DNA from: Camarhynchus parvulus
Lineage: Eukaryota; Chordata; Aves; Passeriformes; Thraupidae
DNA length: 64,000 nucleotides
Direction of reading: 5' to 3'
NCBI RefSeq assembly: GCF_901933205.1
Contig: NC_044573.1
Location: 28,455,493-28,519,492 of the forward strand
This document shows, piece by piece, positions 1 through 14,487 of the stretch (the first letter of the stretch is position 1; each line of letters begins with the position of its first letter). The notes below the pieces were generated by a model, which did not search any database, was not told the origin of the DNA, and worked only from the letters and a program-made list of their open reading frames with translations. Position numbers and translations under genes: made by a program.

Positions 1-2460
1 AAGCACCAAAACTTTGCAGAGACTGACTACTCAATGAAATATTCGAGCTTTTCTTAATAAGGCCACTGTTAATTCTAAATGTCTATAGGTAGAACACCTC
101 AGAAAATTGTAGATCTATTTCCTCCAAAATGAAAAGTGAAATTATGGAAGGCGTAAGAAAAATATGTAGGAAATAATATTCTATTCCATTAATATTTAAA
201 AGGTTTTCACTGAAAAACAAGCTTCCTAAGTTCTATTTTTAAAAATGGATATCTGAACAGGCTAACTTTTTTTCTTGAACCTATGAATACTCTTATTAGA
301 ACAAAAGATGCAAAGAGAACTACTTCATTTCAAATTTCTTTTTCATAAACTCCAGCTTCTGAGAACTACAAGATACTTTTCTGTTACGAATCCAGAAAAG
401 CTCTGTTAAACTTCACAGCCGAAAATTACAGTGTGTAGCAGAGAGTTAGCATTTTGGCACTCTCACGTGCCTTCTGTTTTGTTTACAAAGAAGTTGAGTG
501 TAGTTGTCAACCTACACAAACAGACTGCCTGGCTCCCCTGGAGAGGTTTCTGTACCCCCAGGTTCCAGTGTTTAGTTCAGACAATGGCTGCAGAAGGCAG
601 CTCAAGGAGGGTTGCCTTTTCTCCTCCTGCCAGCTCCCATGCCCAGCTGGAGAGGGGTGAGAGCCACTCTCACTTTCCTGGGGGCCACATCTCAGCTGGA
701 CCCAAGAGTTGGACTCACCAGGATTGGCCCCTCACTTTGCCAGGATAGGGGCAAGACTCTGTCTCTACATAGTGATTCGGAGATCTGAGCAGCCAGGAAG
801 GCTGAGCTTTTGTGGCTGAGCCATTTCCTGACAATCCATTAGCCTAAACATAGTCCAACTCTCTTTGATGCATGAATTTTTTTCTACAGAGCTACCAGAA
901 ATAAAAGCTTTTGGTGGCTAAAATCGGCAGCTATATCTCCAAGTGACTGATACACTACTCCCACAGGCAGCCCTTTTGGAAGCTGCTTCGTGATGTTATT
1001 ATGCTGCTGTTTTTGGGGTAAGTCGTGTGCTTCAGAGTGCACTTCTCAGCACAACTGCAAATGAAATGTCTGCTACAGGCACAGATAGAGTGCACAATAA
1101 ATTATTGCCTTTCTGACATTTTCTTTCTGCAAAGTGAACAACAATGAAGAGAGTCTAGAAGTGACAGTCAGTCTTAAACTACTCCTCCATTACCTCCTAT
1201 CAGTGATCTGCTTTTCCCACTCTTGTGACACATGCACATGTTAATCTGAAAATGATACTCTGGCTTCTGAAGAGCCTCCTAGACAGCTGGTGATTTTTGT
1301 TGGCTTGGAAGGATTCATGAGTTTATCTATACACGGGATGTTCCATCATTCTCAAATTCTCAGGCGTTGAGTAGCTGTGACCCTGAGGGGAGTGCAATGC
1401 AACTATTAATCATTGGTAACAATGGGATATTCTCCATGGGCATCATGTGCCATTATCAGTAGATCAGAGAACTTCTGCTGACCTTAAATGGAGAAAAGGA
1501 TAAAGGTCACCTTTGTTTCATCTACACAACAAAAGTTTTGAAAATGGCTTGTCATGAAAGCATTAAAGATCTGCTCCACAAAACCCTTGGGCTGAATGGT
1601 GCTGGCTTCCCTGACGTGTGATAGTAGAACCACTTTAGAACTGAGTAGTACTGCAGAAACTAACCTGCTCAGCTGAAAAGGTACTGGGTTTACATTCCTC
1701 TGTCTTCATGTGGTCCTGTGACCTTCTGAAAAAGCTGCTAAATCTTAGGGGACTTTTTCTATGTCACTTTTAATGGTGATAATAACACACAGAAGTACCT
1801 CACAGTCACAGACATGTTTCAAGTGGAAGTGACTGGATACAAAAACACAACTTATCTTTGGACACTAGAACTGGATTTAAAAACCTTTTATGCATGAGAT
1901 ATCAATGTCTTCCTCTTTCCATATTGTCTTTGTGTCCTCTTCTATTTCAACCAGTTACACTAGATATTTTCCCATAATTAAACTCTTGATACTCGTCTTC
2001 ATGTTTTTCCTGGCCTTGGACAGGTTGTCTGTGACCACCTGGGCTTTCTCAAGTCTGTCCTTCAATCATTTTATAAAAATTATTTTATAAAAAGCCATTA
2101 ACTATTTAGTGAGTCATCTTGGCCAGTAGCAGACCATCCATCACCCATGAGATTATTTTTTATATTCCAAATCTCCACAACACCTTGCCTCCTCTCCACA
2201 AGTGTAGAAGTTCATGCCATCCGCTGATTCTTCCAAAAGTAAATTTCAGAACTTTAATAATTCTCAACAGCTTTAACTAAACTATGTCTCCATCCTGCCT
2301 CAAAGTCTGCTCTTTGCTTGTTGTTTTTACTTCATATGCAGATGTGTAAACCACTCTTTATCTTTCTCAGGCTGAAGTGAGGACCTATACATTCAAAGTG
2401 GAAATGAGCTGTGACATTTTGATGTTGTGATATGAACCAGTAGACAGACATAGAGTCAAC

Positions 2461-2612
2461 AACTTTTCATCATCTGAGAAATCCTTAAGTCCCCGTGCCC
2501 AGTAAACCACAGTGCTGTGGATCAGTGGAAGAATCCCTGGATAAAGTCCCCAGCCTGTGCTGGACTCTGCTGAACAGAAAGTCAGACTAGATGATCATGA
2601 CTACCCATACTG
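2461..2612 (+). mobile_element. Possible old CR1-like LINE 3' fragment
   Basis: The stretch CAGACTAGATGATCATGA, preceded by a run ending GAACAGAAAGT, resembles the CR1 3' consensus phrase 'gactagatgatcat' just before the tail. No clear terminal octamer repeat is left, and the upstream part is too diverged to align by eye, so this could be coincidence. Confidence 0.3.
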
Positions 2613-5600
2613 CTATTAACATTTGGGAACCACCCCTTCCCACAAAGGCAAGAACATAAAAGCAGTCAAACTGTCAATCAAAGTCTTCTGGTGAAGTCAG
2701 CAGGTTCAATAAAACTGAAACAGCTCTGTGTAAGCTAATGCTAGAATTGTATGCATTAAGATTTCAATTGCCTTAACTTTTGTGAGTGAATACTCATTAC
2801 TTTAACTGGCAGTCACATCACAGCAGTCATATGGATCTTAGGCTGTATCAAAAATGTACTACATGGCCTTGTCTTCCTTGAGAGCTGAGCAGAGCCTTTA
2901 TAACTGATGTGGCAGGGGCTGTCAAGCTTTCAGTCAGTACTTGTCTCCAAGTAGCCAGCCCTTCCTAAATGTTACTGAAAGTAAGGCTGGTGGAAACAAC
3001 AGGTACTGACTGTTTCAGAGACTGCTGGTTGTCTGGAAGTCTGGTAGGAAAGACCCTAACAAACGTTAAGCAGTGTCCACAAGTGCAGAAAGCATATGGC
3101 AGTATCAAAGTCTTTCTCCATCCTTGTTTATTCTCTGGGTAAGCTATTAAGCTGTGATCCACGTAGTGTCTCCTATCCTGTTCCACTGAAGTCTTGTGAA
3201 TTGATTTTATCTCAGCAAGCTACAGCTTGCAAAAAAGCACTTGTGCTTGACTAAACTAAGAGGATATTATGACAGTTTACATTAGGGTGCATCTGAGATG
3301 GGAAAATATAAAAATGTATACTTCTTTCTTGCTTCACTGTCTTGCATTACACAGGGAGGTTCTTCACTAGCCAGTCCCTTGGATTGTATCCAAGAATATT
3401 TTGAGCACTGCAGACACACCTCTGCCTTTCAGGCTACCTTCTGTGCTGTAGTTCATTGTGGAAGAGGTTTGGTCTAGAGGTGTCTTTTGGGGTGTATTGC
3501 TCTCTGGGATGGTCAGTGGCCCCTGCAGCCATTTATCAGCATCTCCCTCTTTGCTGCTGCTGCTTTGCTGCTGTTCTTGATATGCCAGTGTGAAGGCCTC
3601 AAGCATTGCAAAGCCAGCAAGGCTAGGGGTGAAAGATTGCAAGAGCAGATTTCTTTTAAGAAATAATCACAGGCTCAGTGCAGTGGTACAGATTAGGCCA
3701 GGTTTAGTGAGTACAAGCTCAGTCTTAAAACAATTGCTGAAGGAAACATCACTGAAGGAATTATTAACACATAGTGTGCTTGTGACTGGGTGAGCAGTCT
3801 CAGTACCAGAGAGCTCACTAGGACCCCTGTGCCCATACCCATGAGTCTACTCTGATTTAAAACAAGATAGAAATGCCAATGCCTTTGCATTTCTTCTGCA
3901 TTTTCTTTTATGGTCATATTGACCCATATACTTAAATTTTTGTGTGGGCAAGTACAGCAGCCATTTCTCTACCAAGCTTTAAATCTATTTCAGCCAGAAC
4001 CATTGGAGGAGGCTTCTCTACCTGTACAGGATTTTCTTATAGACAAAAATGGAACCAGTTGTTCCTTCAACTCACTGTAGCTGTCTCTTGAGTTATAGAA
4101 AGCATTTCCATTAGAGACTATTCTAGTTACTTACTTTTGAATACTGGTTAAAGTTTTCTGAAATCCTCAAAGTATTTGCCTGACACTAGTGAATGTTCAC
4201 AGAAAAATGACCCTTTGTGTCATCACATGGGTCACTGAAGATATCCACAGCTTCTTGAGGGAGACAGACTTTGTAATCTGAGAAGATTGCTTTGGGATAA
4301 AATATTATGCTAACACCTTGTCTCTCAAACTGAGAGCAGCGTAGAAATTTGTAACTTTGAAAATCTGTCTCTTCATATGATTACAGGTTGTTCTCTTCAG
4401 AGACAAGAAAGTGTTCTATAATGTCACACAGAAATTATGAACACAGAAAGGAGGAAAACTTCTCTACATTTGTTTTTAAACCTTATAAAACTTGTCCCTG
4501 AAAGTAGAGCAAATCCAAGCTTGCTGAGCAATATGTAAAAGGCCAGTTGTACTGGGAGTGGGCTTTCCTCTCTCGAGGAATCATGAGTGTGTTGGAAAGC
4601 AGTAGACAGAGAAATGCTGAACATGAGCAGTTTGAGAAAGAAAAAGAGAAGCTATCATCTCTTAAATTCTCCGTTGGGGACAGTGTGATAAGTGATGCAT
4701 ACAGATACACTCCTACAAATAACCCTTTTTTTAGACTCTACCATATGTTCAGGAGCAGCAGTCACATTTGTCTTCGTGCTGGAGGGAGGGTGGAGTGATT
4801 CATTCCATAGCAAGGTAAAAAAAAAAAAAAGAACCACATAGCAGTGGAACCAGAAATATGACTATGAAAGTTCTGGACACTTTAGAGAATAAAGAGGCCA
4901 ACATTTGCCAACAAACCCAGAGTACACATGAGAAAAAAAGACCTGAGTGAAATCTGTGGCAGGCTACCACACATTTACACTATAGAGTGAGAAATTATGC
5001 AGGTGTTTATAGAAACTTTTCTGTTCATTCACCTTTTCTGTGGAACTGCAAAATGTTGCCAGCATGGTCATTAAAGATGTACTCATTTTCTGAATCATGG
5101 TTATGAATTTTAGTCATGACAGAATAAATTCTTTTCTACAGCTGAAGTATTGAAGCCAGTTAAGCATTCTTCAACATTTCATTGAAATTTAATCACTGTG
5201 AGCCAGAGTTTTATCTCCATCAGGTACATGGCCACATGAATTTAGGATCAGACTCATTTTTGACTTGTAGCTTATAGTCAAGTTATTGTGCAAGAGAAAA
5301 ACACATGCACTGTGAGGAATCATTGGCTCTGTCTGCAGTTTCTGATATTTGAGGTAAGTTAATTTTAGTCTGCCTGTGAGGCATATTAGACTGTAAATTC
5401 TGGGAGTTTTGTAAAAGCCAATAGCTCATAGAAGTTTCTGCAGTGTCACAGTTATCTCTCCACTACATCTCTGAATGCAGCCCTTTCCAACCACCAAGTA
5501 ATGATTTTTTGGCACCGTCACAATGATTTTTGGCATTGTCACAGTAGGGTAAATATCAATAGCATCAATATCAAATATCAATAAAAGATTCACACTTGAG

Positions 5601-8600
5601 CGTGGGGGAATGATACAAATACACACCTGCAAAGACAAGAGAACATGGCAGGGAAATGACTACATCCTAAGTGTCAGGTTTGAAAGCAATCTTAAAGTGA
5701 ATGAAGAGACCTTGAGACACTTGGACACAGCATTTTTTACATCTCTACTATCTCCTGAGAGAGGCTCAAGGGACGAAACAGCGGTGTGTTCTGCTTGAGA
5801 ACCATGTCTCCAGCCACTGTGGAAACAAAGACAGCCCCCAAGCAGATCTTCAGGACCAAAGACAGCTCTTATTAGACCATTCCCACCTTGTTTCTGTTAC
5901 CACGTATATGAGGGAAATGTGGGCTTTCCCTTGACAGGCAGTTGGGTACAGGCTACATCTTCCCATCGTGTACAGTCAGAGCTGCTGTTCAGCAGGTTTG
6001 CAGCTTCATTTCTTCTGCAGGTGACTGTCCTGCTATTTTGGTGGGAGAGAGAAATAAGGAAGGAAATTAAACTTCTAAAAGAAATTAAAACCTCTACAAA
6101 GTTGGCTGACTTCCCCAGCAAGAAAGTAAGAAAGGCCATCTCATCAGTCAAGATGCTCATCTGACCCTTACTCTCTCTTCATGTCAAAGACAGAGACTGT
6201 GCCTTGCTGGAGTCCTGCCACAGACTGATGGTTCTACCTGCCCTAATTCCACATGTCACAGGATTGGCACTGACTGGCTGAGACCTAGGAAGGGGACAGA
6301 AACAACATTTAGAGAGGTGAACTCAGAGCCCAGCAGCTGTGTATCAAGTGGTACAGAAGCAAGTTTAGGACTCCCTCTAACCTAGCCCACTGCAGGCAAG
6401 CCAAAATCAGCAGTTCTGCTAATGCAGCACAACTTTGCAGTACTTCATAAGGGAGTAAAATTTCTTTATTCTCATGTTCATACACTCTGAGCTGCACTCT
6501 GGTACTTCTAAGGTAACTATTTATCCACAAAATAAGGGAAAATACTTTCCCAAGTGCAGTATAATTTGTTCTTTAATCGCTGCAGATCTAAGAAATCCCT
6601 CAGCCCATACAGTGGTTACAGAGGATCGTGCTTAAGTTTCCTCTTTAGGTTTACATTGGGTATTAGAAAAGCTGATTCAAATTCTGATTACTTTACTGGT
6701 AATACTCATGACCAATATATGTATGGGAAAACAGAGTCCTATAACTAATATACCCTAGAATGCAGTTCTGGCTGTGCTCTCCAAAGAAGCCTGAAATTTT
6801 ATATTTCTATGTAGTGATTTTTAAAATTATCTACTGTGCTTCTTTTGTAGGAATGAGTCTGACTTTTGACCTTTTAGTCTTTCTGAAGGGATCGCACTGA
6901 GGTTTTGATGCTGCTTGGTGTAATGAATCAATGTTCAGCTCAACCTTTTTGTTCCTAAATATCAACGAACATTTGGCAAATTTCTACTACTGCTCATTTT
7001 GACAGGATGAGGACAGAATTCCCTTGTCTGATAGTAGAGGTGACTAATGATTCTGTATTCTTCGAGCACACAAAAAATTGTGCATTTAGTACCATTGTGT
7101 ATTTGATTTGCATTTTATTTCACTCTCCTTTTTAGCTCTCAGGGTAATTTTTGCATGTTCTACTTATTTAAGCTATCTGGAGTTACAGCAGGAAAGCTCA
7201 GAGAAGATTTTGCAGAATGAAAATTTCGAGTTTTTCAGTCTTTACCCTTGAAGCTCTCCAAAGCAGAGCAATCTGTCAGTCTCTTCCTTCATTACTCTTT
7301 GAAAGTTTTTCAAGCAAAGATAAAGAAAAATCCATTCTTTCATTTCTCTTTCAACAGTACAGAGTACTTTTACACGCTATTCCACAGAATTTATAGTTTT
7401 TCACTAAAATTATTCATAAGCTGCTTTTCATTGTCTGTAATGACCTCACATGGATGCCTATAACAAGTAAAAGCTTTTGTTGTCCTGGTAAACAATGAAA
7501 TATCCATGCCTGCAAAAATCTCCAGGAATGATGACTAGCAATTAATCATGGTAAAGGAATAATAAACCTAGCGAATCTGGATGTGGCTGTATCAACAGAC
7601 TTGATGCCATACCTAGCATTTGTTGTATTTGTATATATGTAAACCATATTCAGAAATTTAAGCCATAAGTGGGTAAATCTCAGGAGCCAGGTAAGATTTT
7701 AATCAGTTGGTGAAGTGGAAACCCAAGAAGAAATTCTGCTCTCTTCTTAATGTTAAACCATCAAACCTAAAGAGAACAATTGGGTTTCTCTTAAATAAAA
7801 GGGAGATGCAAAATTTGAGTATTCCTATATTTATGAACTCATTTAATATGCAACATTGTTAAAGAGTAGGATTTCTTTCATTTTCTGGTACTTAAAAATC
7901 TTTTGCATACTTTCTGTGAGTGAGAACTAATTTTAGGATGGCCAAATATATATTTGCAAAGTATATAGCTGATACTTGGAAGAGAGAAAAATCCAAATAA
8001 CACTGCTCAAGCTTTCCTCTCTCCAATGAGTTCACTAATGGAATGCATAGTCTGGATTCTGGACCGCTGATATTTACTAGGCTACTGGCAGTCTGCTTTT
8101 AGACTCCTAATTGTGGAGAGTTGGTAAAGTGTAAATAAATAGTACACTACTCTTTGCTAAATTTTGTTCAGGTACCAGAAATCTGTGGCACTTATCTAAG
8201 ATCCTTTATCAGAGAAATATATTGCTAAACAATAAAACATATTTCTTAACAATTAAATTATTGATACTATTTGAAGCTGTAACTAACTTCTCATTTTATT
8301 TCTTCTGGGGTCATTATAAACTAAAACTTGTTTTCTTTCTGGGTGGGTTTTACTTGCCTTTTCAGTAAGGAATTTGTCACTCTTCATGCAGTACACTTTC
8401 AGTCCAGGCTCAGCTTTGAAAGAAGCAGGGTGTCTCTGGCTGGTGAGCAATGCTTTTTTCTGATTTTGGTAGCACAGACTGAAAGGATGTAACTGTGTTC
8501 TATCCTTTAGTAGAGCATTCCAAAATTCAACATCTCCATGTCTTTCCAGTCTATCCAGTCTTCCTAGCCTTCCTTTTCCTTTGCTTTATGTGCAATACCC

Positions 8601-9373
8601 AGAAAATGACAAAATGTCGCACCTCTGCTTTAGGAAATGCCTTCATTACATATCTATGTTACTTTTTTTCTTTTTTGTTTTCTGCTTATTTTCTCACTAA
8701 GGAGACAATATTTTCTGACCATTAGTGATTTTTGCACCCCTTGTTCTTATTCTGCATATGAAAAAAAAATCCTGAATGCTACTGCAAAAGTCACATTGAA
8801 CTATTCTGCTTTTTCTTACCTTGTGCATGCTTCATGGAAATTTTTGTTCCAAAATATTTCCTCTCTCTTCCAGCTCAGAATCTAGAAGCTTGATGATTAC
8901 TTTGCTTATATGTTTTTTAAAGAGTTTCCTCAGTTTACAAGAAGCAAACAATTCTTCTGTATCCCTTTCACACAGTAAAAGGTATTTCCAATGTTTGCTA
9001 ATTGGGTAAAGAGTTTGTCAGAGAACATAGGTAAACTATGTCTGTTTCTTTGGTGAGTTGATAGATATTCCTTTAGTTCATTTTTCTAGAATTGGTGAAT
9101 GCAGTTCTCCCTTTCTCTCCCCTGGGAATTAAACTATTTTTTTCAACCTTTATGATAAGAGAGATACTTGAGATTCTGGTAGATAACCATTCTTTATCTC
9201 CTGAGAATATCCACAAAGTTAAATCACTGAGACGGGGAAACACTTGAATGATATGTGTTTAAACTTGTTAAATAATGCATAAATTGTACCTTAAACTAAT
9301 GCTGAGACACTCTTCTGTACAAACTGATATATCAGTGTATGCGCAGTTTCTATGGGTGGTGATGCCCATTTAG

Positions 9374-9403
9374 TTTCATTTTATTTCATTTAATTTCATT
9401 TTC
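9374..9403 (+). repeat. Three tandem copies of a 10-bp TTTCATTT(T/A)(A/C) unit
   Basis: Units start at 9374, 9384 and 9394 and differ only in their last two bases. It is a short A/T minisatellite in the intron. Confidence 0.8.
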
Positions 9404-12400
9404 TTTGGGTAGGAATATTAGAATAGTCTTGTCAGCTGTTAGCTGACTCCACACTTCTCTTACCAGTACACAGAGATTTTTTTGACAGAAGAACTTGAAA
9501 CAGCATGTTGAAGTTTGCTTTGGCCAGCCAATTACAAAGTATGGGCAAACATAGCTTCAGGCACTTCCTGGGGTTTTTGTCATTCTGGCATGACCTTCTG
9601 GACATAAAATTATTCTGTGTGGAAGGACATCAAGTTTCTACAGGACATGTGAATTTCAACCTGGCATAAGTGCTCTGAGCTGCAAGCAGGGACAAAATTG
9701 CTAGTAAGCCACTGAGGATCCTGTTCATCTCAGCTCACATGAGCTCTCACAGAAAAAGGGGGTGGACATCTGTTAACCACTATAGGATCCCTTCATTATA
9801 ATTTACACAGATTTCACTGCCTGGAAATAAGTGGAAAACCCCACTTGTAACTCTCAAGAAAGGACAGCATATGGCTGAATATGACAGCTGTGTTCTGCCA
9901 GGAAAATAGCAGATTCCCTTTTCCAATTTAATTTCATTTGAGTTTCTAAATGTGCTCATTACTTCTAATGTTGCTCCCTTTTGGTAACCTCTGCTGGCAT
10001 GGAAGGATGACCTTTTCTGATGTAACTGTCCAACACTGCAAAAAAGAATTCTGAATTACTTGATTCAGAGAGAATAACCATGACCCTTCAGCCAAATGTA
10101 TGAGCCATTTGTCTATCAAAACCTGGGAGAAGTGTGTCCCAGGTCCCAAATTCTGCTTAATGACTTGAACACCCTTTCATGGAAAACTTTTACCTTTCCC
10201 CATCTTTAAAAACAGGGTGGTTGTAATATATTGCTTCCACTGCCAGTTGCTAACTTTACACACTGTTGAGTAATCTGAAATATTCTGTCTGGCTCTTTGA
10301 ACCATTGCTGTGAATTATGATATCTTTCTAACTCTACATTTACGTGTGGCTACAGAGTGAATTCATTACTGTGCCTCTGCATTGTTTCCATAAATATTTC
10401 AGCTTCACATTTACTAACAGAAATATTGTGTGGGCTTTCAATTACTCTGCTAATGAGCTTAAATATGTTTTAGTTGGATTTGAATTAGTGTGAGGAATTT
10501 TTTTTCTGAGGCAGTTAATATAATGAGGTGAAAGGTGTTCTGTGTGCTGCTGAATAGCTTGGGTGTGACTGGATTAATCTTTAGTGCTGAGAAGGCTTCC
10601 TAGAGTGTATCTGCTTTCCCTCAAAAGATAAAATTGAAAGCTCAGGGCGTTAAATTTCTGCTTCTGTTGTATCCACGTGAAAGAAGTTATAGCGCAGATC
10701 AGGGAGTCTGAAAGTCTAATTTTGTGTTGTCACACAACATGAACAAAAATGAGATTGTCCCAGAGCAGTAGCTTGCACCTGAACAGCTGAAGTGAGCACC
10801 TTCATTGAGTCAAAGGATCAGAAGATGTTTCTGGTGATCTTCATCCAAGTGCCTCACCCCTTGAGCCTGACTGCAGTCTCCCATGGTTTGCAAGAATTTT
10901 GATGAGAATTATAAAGGGAAGAGAGCAATGGCAATGGAGGGCAGCAGAATACCTTATATCATGGTTCCCCTTCCTCAGCCTTGTGAAATAATGTCCCCTA
11001 GAGGCCTACACTTTCCTCTGTCACTTGATAAATTACTCCAAAGTGCCCCCAGGGGACATTATTCAGCAGCGTATAAAAAAAAAATACATATATATTCTCT
11101 GAGCCAATAGTTTAAAGTTTGTGTTGTTTTGGTTTCTTTTACTTTCCCTTATAGCACAAGGCAGATATTTAATATCAGTATCTCTCTGGCTCACCATCTT
11201 CTGACAGGCATATCAATTGCCTTTGTCTCTACCTTCTCTTCCCCACCTCCAACCCCACTTTTTCAAAAGAGCAGGAAAGAACCTAAGCAAATTAGGAAAT
11301 AATAATTAAATTATATGTGCTATGTGTTTTATTTGACAAGACAGATTCTCAGAAGGGCAGCTGGATGAATGAGTGATGAGAAGATAAGTTTCAGAAAAGC
11401 AAGAAGGGATTTGTGTTTAATAATAAATGTTCCATCTGAAGGCAAAATTATGATTGCATATCATAAAACCCCCCAAAACTAATAAAATAAAAATGCAAGA
11501 AATTATTCATGCTGGGTTGATTTAGTGTTTACTGAAAAAGTCTGGCTACCTCCTGATATTATCTGACATTTCCTTATGTTGACATGACTGACAGAGGAAT
11601 TATACCCTGTTGCTAATACTAACAAACATCTCTTATCCCAGGACACCAGAAATAAAACTGTCATTTTTCCAAGATGCAGGTCACAATAGGTCTCTGTCTT
11701 TCCCAGATTCTAAATTAAACAATCTTGAATCAGGTGCTAAAAGAGCAATCTCACACAGAAATATACTTGGTACTTTTTACCTAGATTTTTTTTTAATTCC
11801 TGAAGCCTTAGGATGATCTAAAGACACATATTCAAGGATTGCTTTTGAAATCTGAAGGGTCAGAAATTAATCTCTGTTGTTAACTTACTTAAATTTTAAT
11901 AATGTTTTAGACTCTATCTTCATTCCATCACTACAGAAACTGGGGCTTTCCAGGAAAAAAATACAGAAAAAAAAATACACCAGTATATCCCATAAAACTT
12001 TCAAGCAAATCACAAAACTTGGCAGCCAAGAAGAATGCTAAGTGTGCAGCCCAAATTTGTCAATTGTGGGCTCTTCCTCCCAGGCAATACATCACGTGTG
12101 ACATTTTCACTTCAATTTGGATTCTTCTAGTCTTCCTCTGATCTTTTCTTGCCTTTTTCTTCTGATTTCTTAATCTCTGTCCACCATCTGAGGTCTTTTC
12201 ACTTCACTATCTTGAAAATTGTCTTGGCTTTGCTGAAAGATCTTCACATTTTTACATGATTTTTAGTCAATCATTCTCCAGTATGCCCCCACTGATATTT
12301 TCCCTCTCCCCTTTCTCTACCAGCCTACTTCTATCCTACTGAGATTGCAGGGGGACACTCTACCTGAAATGTAGGACTCTCTCAGACCCTTCTACAATAC

Positions 12401-13002
12401 TCAATGGCAAATTACCTGGAATACTTTCTTTTTTTTTTTCCTCCAGAAAAAACACATGAAACTTCACTGAGGGAAAAAAAACAAACCAACAAATATCTTA
12501 AAATAGGGCACAAACTTATTAATGAAAAAAAGGATGATTTTTGGCATTAAATTTTCCCTGAAAAATGAATTTTTTTCAGATTCCAGTGTTTAACTTTTCT
12601 GGATTGATTTCTAGTTCTGAGAGTAATATTTTGCACTTAAGTGAAAGCAACTTTATCTAAAAGGAAGTTTCAGGAGTGCACAGTGAGACTGGTATTTTCA
12701 CAGTAAGGCTTTATTATACAGAAAAGATAGTGTGCTAACTAACTGGGATATAATTTTACAAAACAATTGCTATTTCACCCTTGCACAATTCTTTCTCTTT
12801 TTTTTCCCCTCCTCATCACAAATTATAACAAATAATGACACCACTGGTTAGCAGTTCCTCCATAATTGTTATATAGTCTACAACAGCTACAAAATACCCA
12901 AGGAGTTAAGCTTTTTTAATTTTTTTTGCGCCTTTTCCTGATACAGAATTTAATAAATTAGCACGACTCTATTTTGAAGTCCTAGCATTCATTTCAGATG
13001 GA

Positions 13003-13069
13003 GAAATTGTATACAGGTAGTATATAGACCCATATGATAAAACAGAAATTGTGCACAGGTAGTATATAG
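13003..13069 (+). repeat. 25-bp direct repeat flanking the microsatellite
   Basis: Copies at 13003-13027 and 13045-13069 both read GAAATTGT, then two variable bases, then CAGGTAGTATATAG (the variable pair differs: AT..A versus GC). They are offset by 42 bp and lie directly left of the purine-rich tract, suggesting a small local duplication next to an unstable repeat. Confidence 0.75.
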
Positions 13070-13073
13070 TCCT

Positions 13074-13813
13074 GGGAAAAGAGAAAAGGAAAAGGAAAAG
13101 GAAAAGGAAAAGGAAAAGGAAAAGGAAAAGGAAAAGGAAAAGGAAAAGGAAAGGGAAGGAGAGGGAAGGAGAGGAAAGGAGAAAAGAAAAGAAGAAAAAA
13201 GACAAGACAAAAGACAAAAGACAAAAGACAAAAGACAAAAGACAAAAGACAAAGGAAAGGAAAGGAAAGGAAAGGAAAGGAAAGGAAAGGAAAGGAAAGG
13301 AAAGGAAAAGGAAAGGAAAGGAAAGGAAAGGAAAGGAAAGGAAAAGGAAAGGAAAGGAAAGGAAAGGAAAGGAAAGGAAAGGAAAGGAAAGGAAAGGAAA
13401 GGAAAGGAAAGGAAAGGAAAGGAAAGGAAAGGAAAGGAAAGGAAAGGAAAGGAAAGGAAAAAAAAGAAAAAGAAAAGAAAAGAAAAGAAAAGAAAAGAAA
13501 AGAAAAGAAAAGAAAAGAAAAGAAAAGAAAAAGAAAAGAAAAGAAAAGAAAAAGAAAAGAAAAGAAAAGAAAAGAAAAGAAAAGAAAAGAAAAGAAAAGA
13601 AAAGAAAAGAAAAGAAAAGAAAAGAAAAGAAAAGAAAAAAAAAGAAAAAGAAAAAAAAGAAAAGAAAAGAAAAGAAAAGAAAAGAAAAAAAAAAGAAAAG
13701 AAAAGAAAAGAAAAGAAAAGAAAAGAAAAGAAAAGAAAAGAAAAGAAAAGAAAAGAAAAGAAAAGAAAAGAAAAGAAAAGAAAAGAAAAGAAAAGAAAAG
13801 AAAAGAAAAAGGA
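13074..13813 (+). repeat. Composite purine-rich microsatellite (AAAAGG, ACAAAAG, GGAAA, GAAAA blocks)
   Basis: About 740 bp of almost pure purine on the + strand in successive blocks: AAAAGG hexamers (about 13081-13152), a mixed GGGAAGGAGA segment (to about 13194), a 7-bp ACAAAAG block that carries the only C bases (13201-13253), GGAAA pentamers with two AAAAGG-like interruptions (13254-13460) and GAAAA pentamers with scattered extra A (13460-13811). The minus strand stays open for 304 codons across it (12994-13908), but that is only the effect of F/S/L/P codons in a TTTTC/TTTCC repeat and is not a gene. Confidence 0.97.
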
Positions 13814-14487
13814 CTATGAGAACAGCAACATAGTCTAGTAATTATAGAACTGAGTCTTGGAAGTTGCAAGTACCTTCCCAAAGGAATTGCCTTGACAGGC
13901 CCTTGCAAGGTCTGTGATTAAAGCAGTTTTAGACTAAAACTAGATAGTATCATATCCCTCTTTTGATGGAGAAAAGGAAGAGAATTGCCTAGCCAATTAA
14001 CCTAATCTGGGTTTTGTCTAATTTGTCTGTTTTGCATAACTACAGTGTTAACCAGCAGTTCAGTCCTGCTAATCCCCAGTGTCACATAGAAGAAAAGAAC
14101 CATTTGTATATTACAGTGTAATCACAATATCTACTAATTTCCTCCGATACAATACAGGCCTCTTTTGAAAGGAGATTGCTGGCATTATCCCCATTTTATA
14201 AATGAGGCGCCTTAGAGTACAGCAAATGATTTCTCAGGAACTGAGAGTTACTGATAAAGTGGAGCCTGATATCAGTGAAGCTGATAAAGGAAGAATAAAA
14301 CTCAGTTATCCTAAATTCTCAGCACAGTTCACTCTCTGCAGGCTTCAGTGCTCACTTGCATCTGGGATTATGACAGAAGTCTGCAGCAAACCTTTTTCCC
14401 CTTCATTTCTAACTAATTTATTTTCTAATTTTCGTAATATCAGCACACACCAAAGTGAATAATTACCAAATTGCTTGCTTTCTGTAC

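Noticed and set aside
12994..13908. 304-codon open frame on the minus strand
   Set aside because: It is the translation of a TTTTC/TTTCC repeat into F, S, L and P; the open frame follows from repeat periodicity, not from coding.
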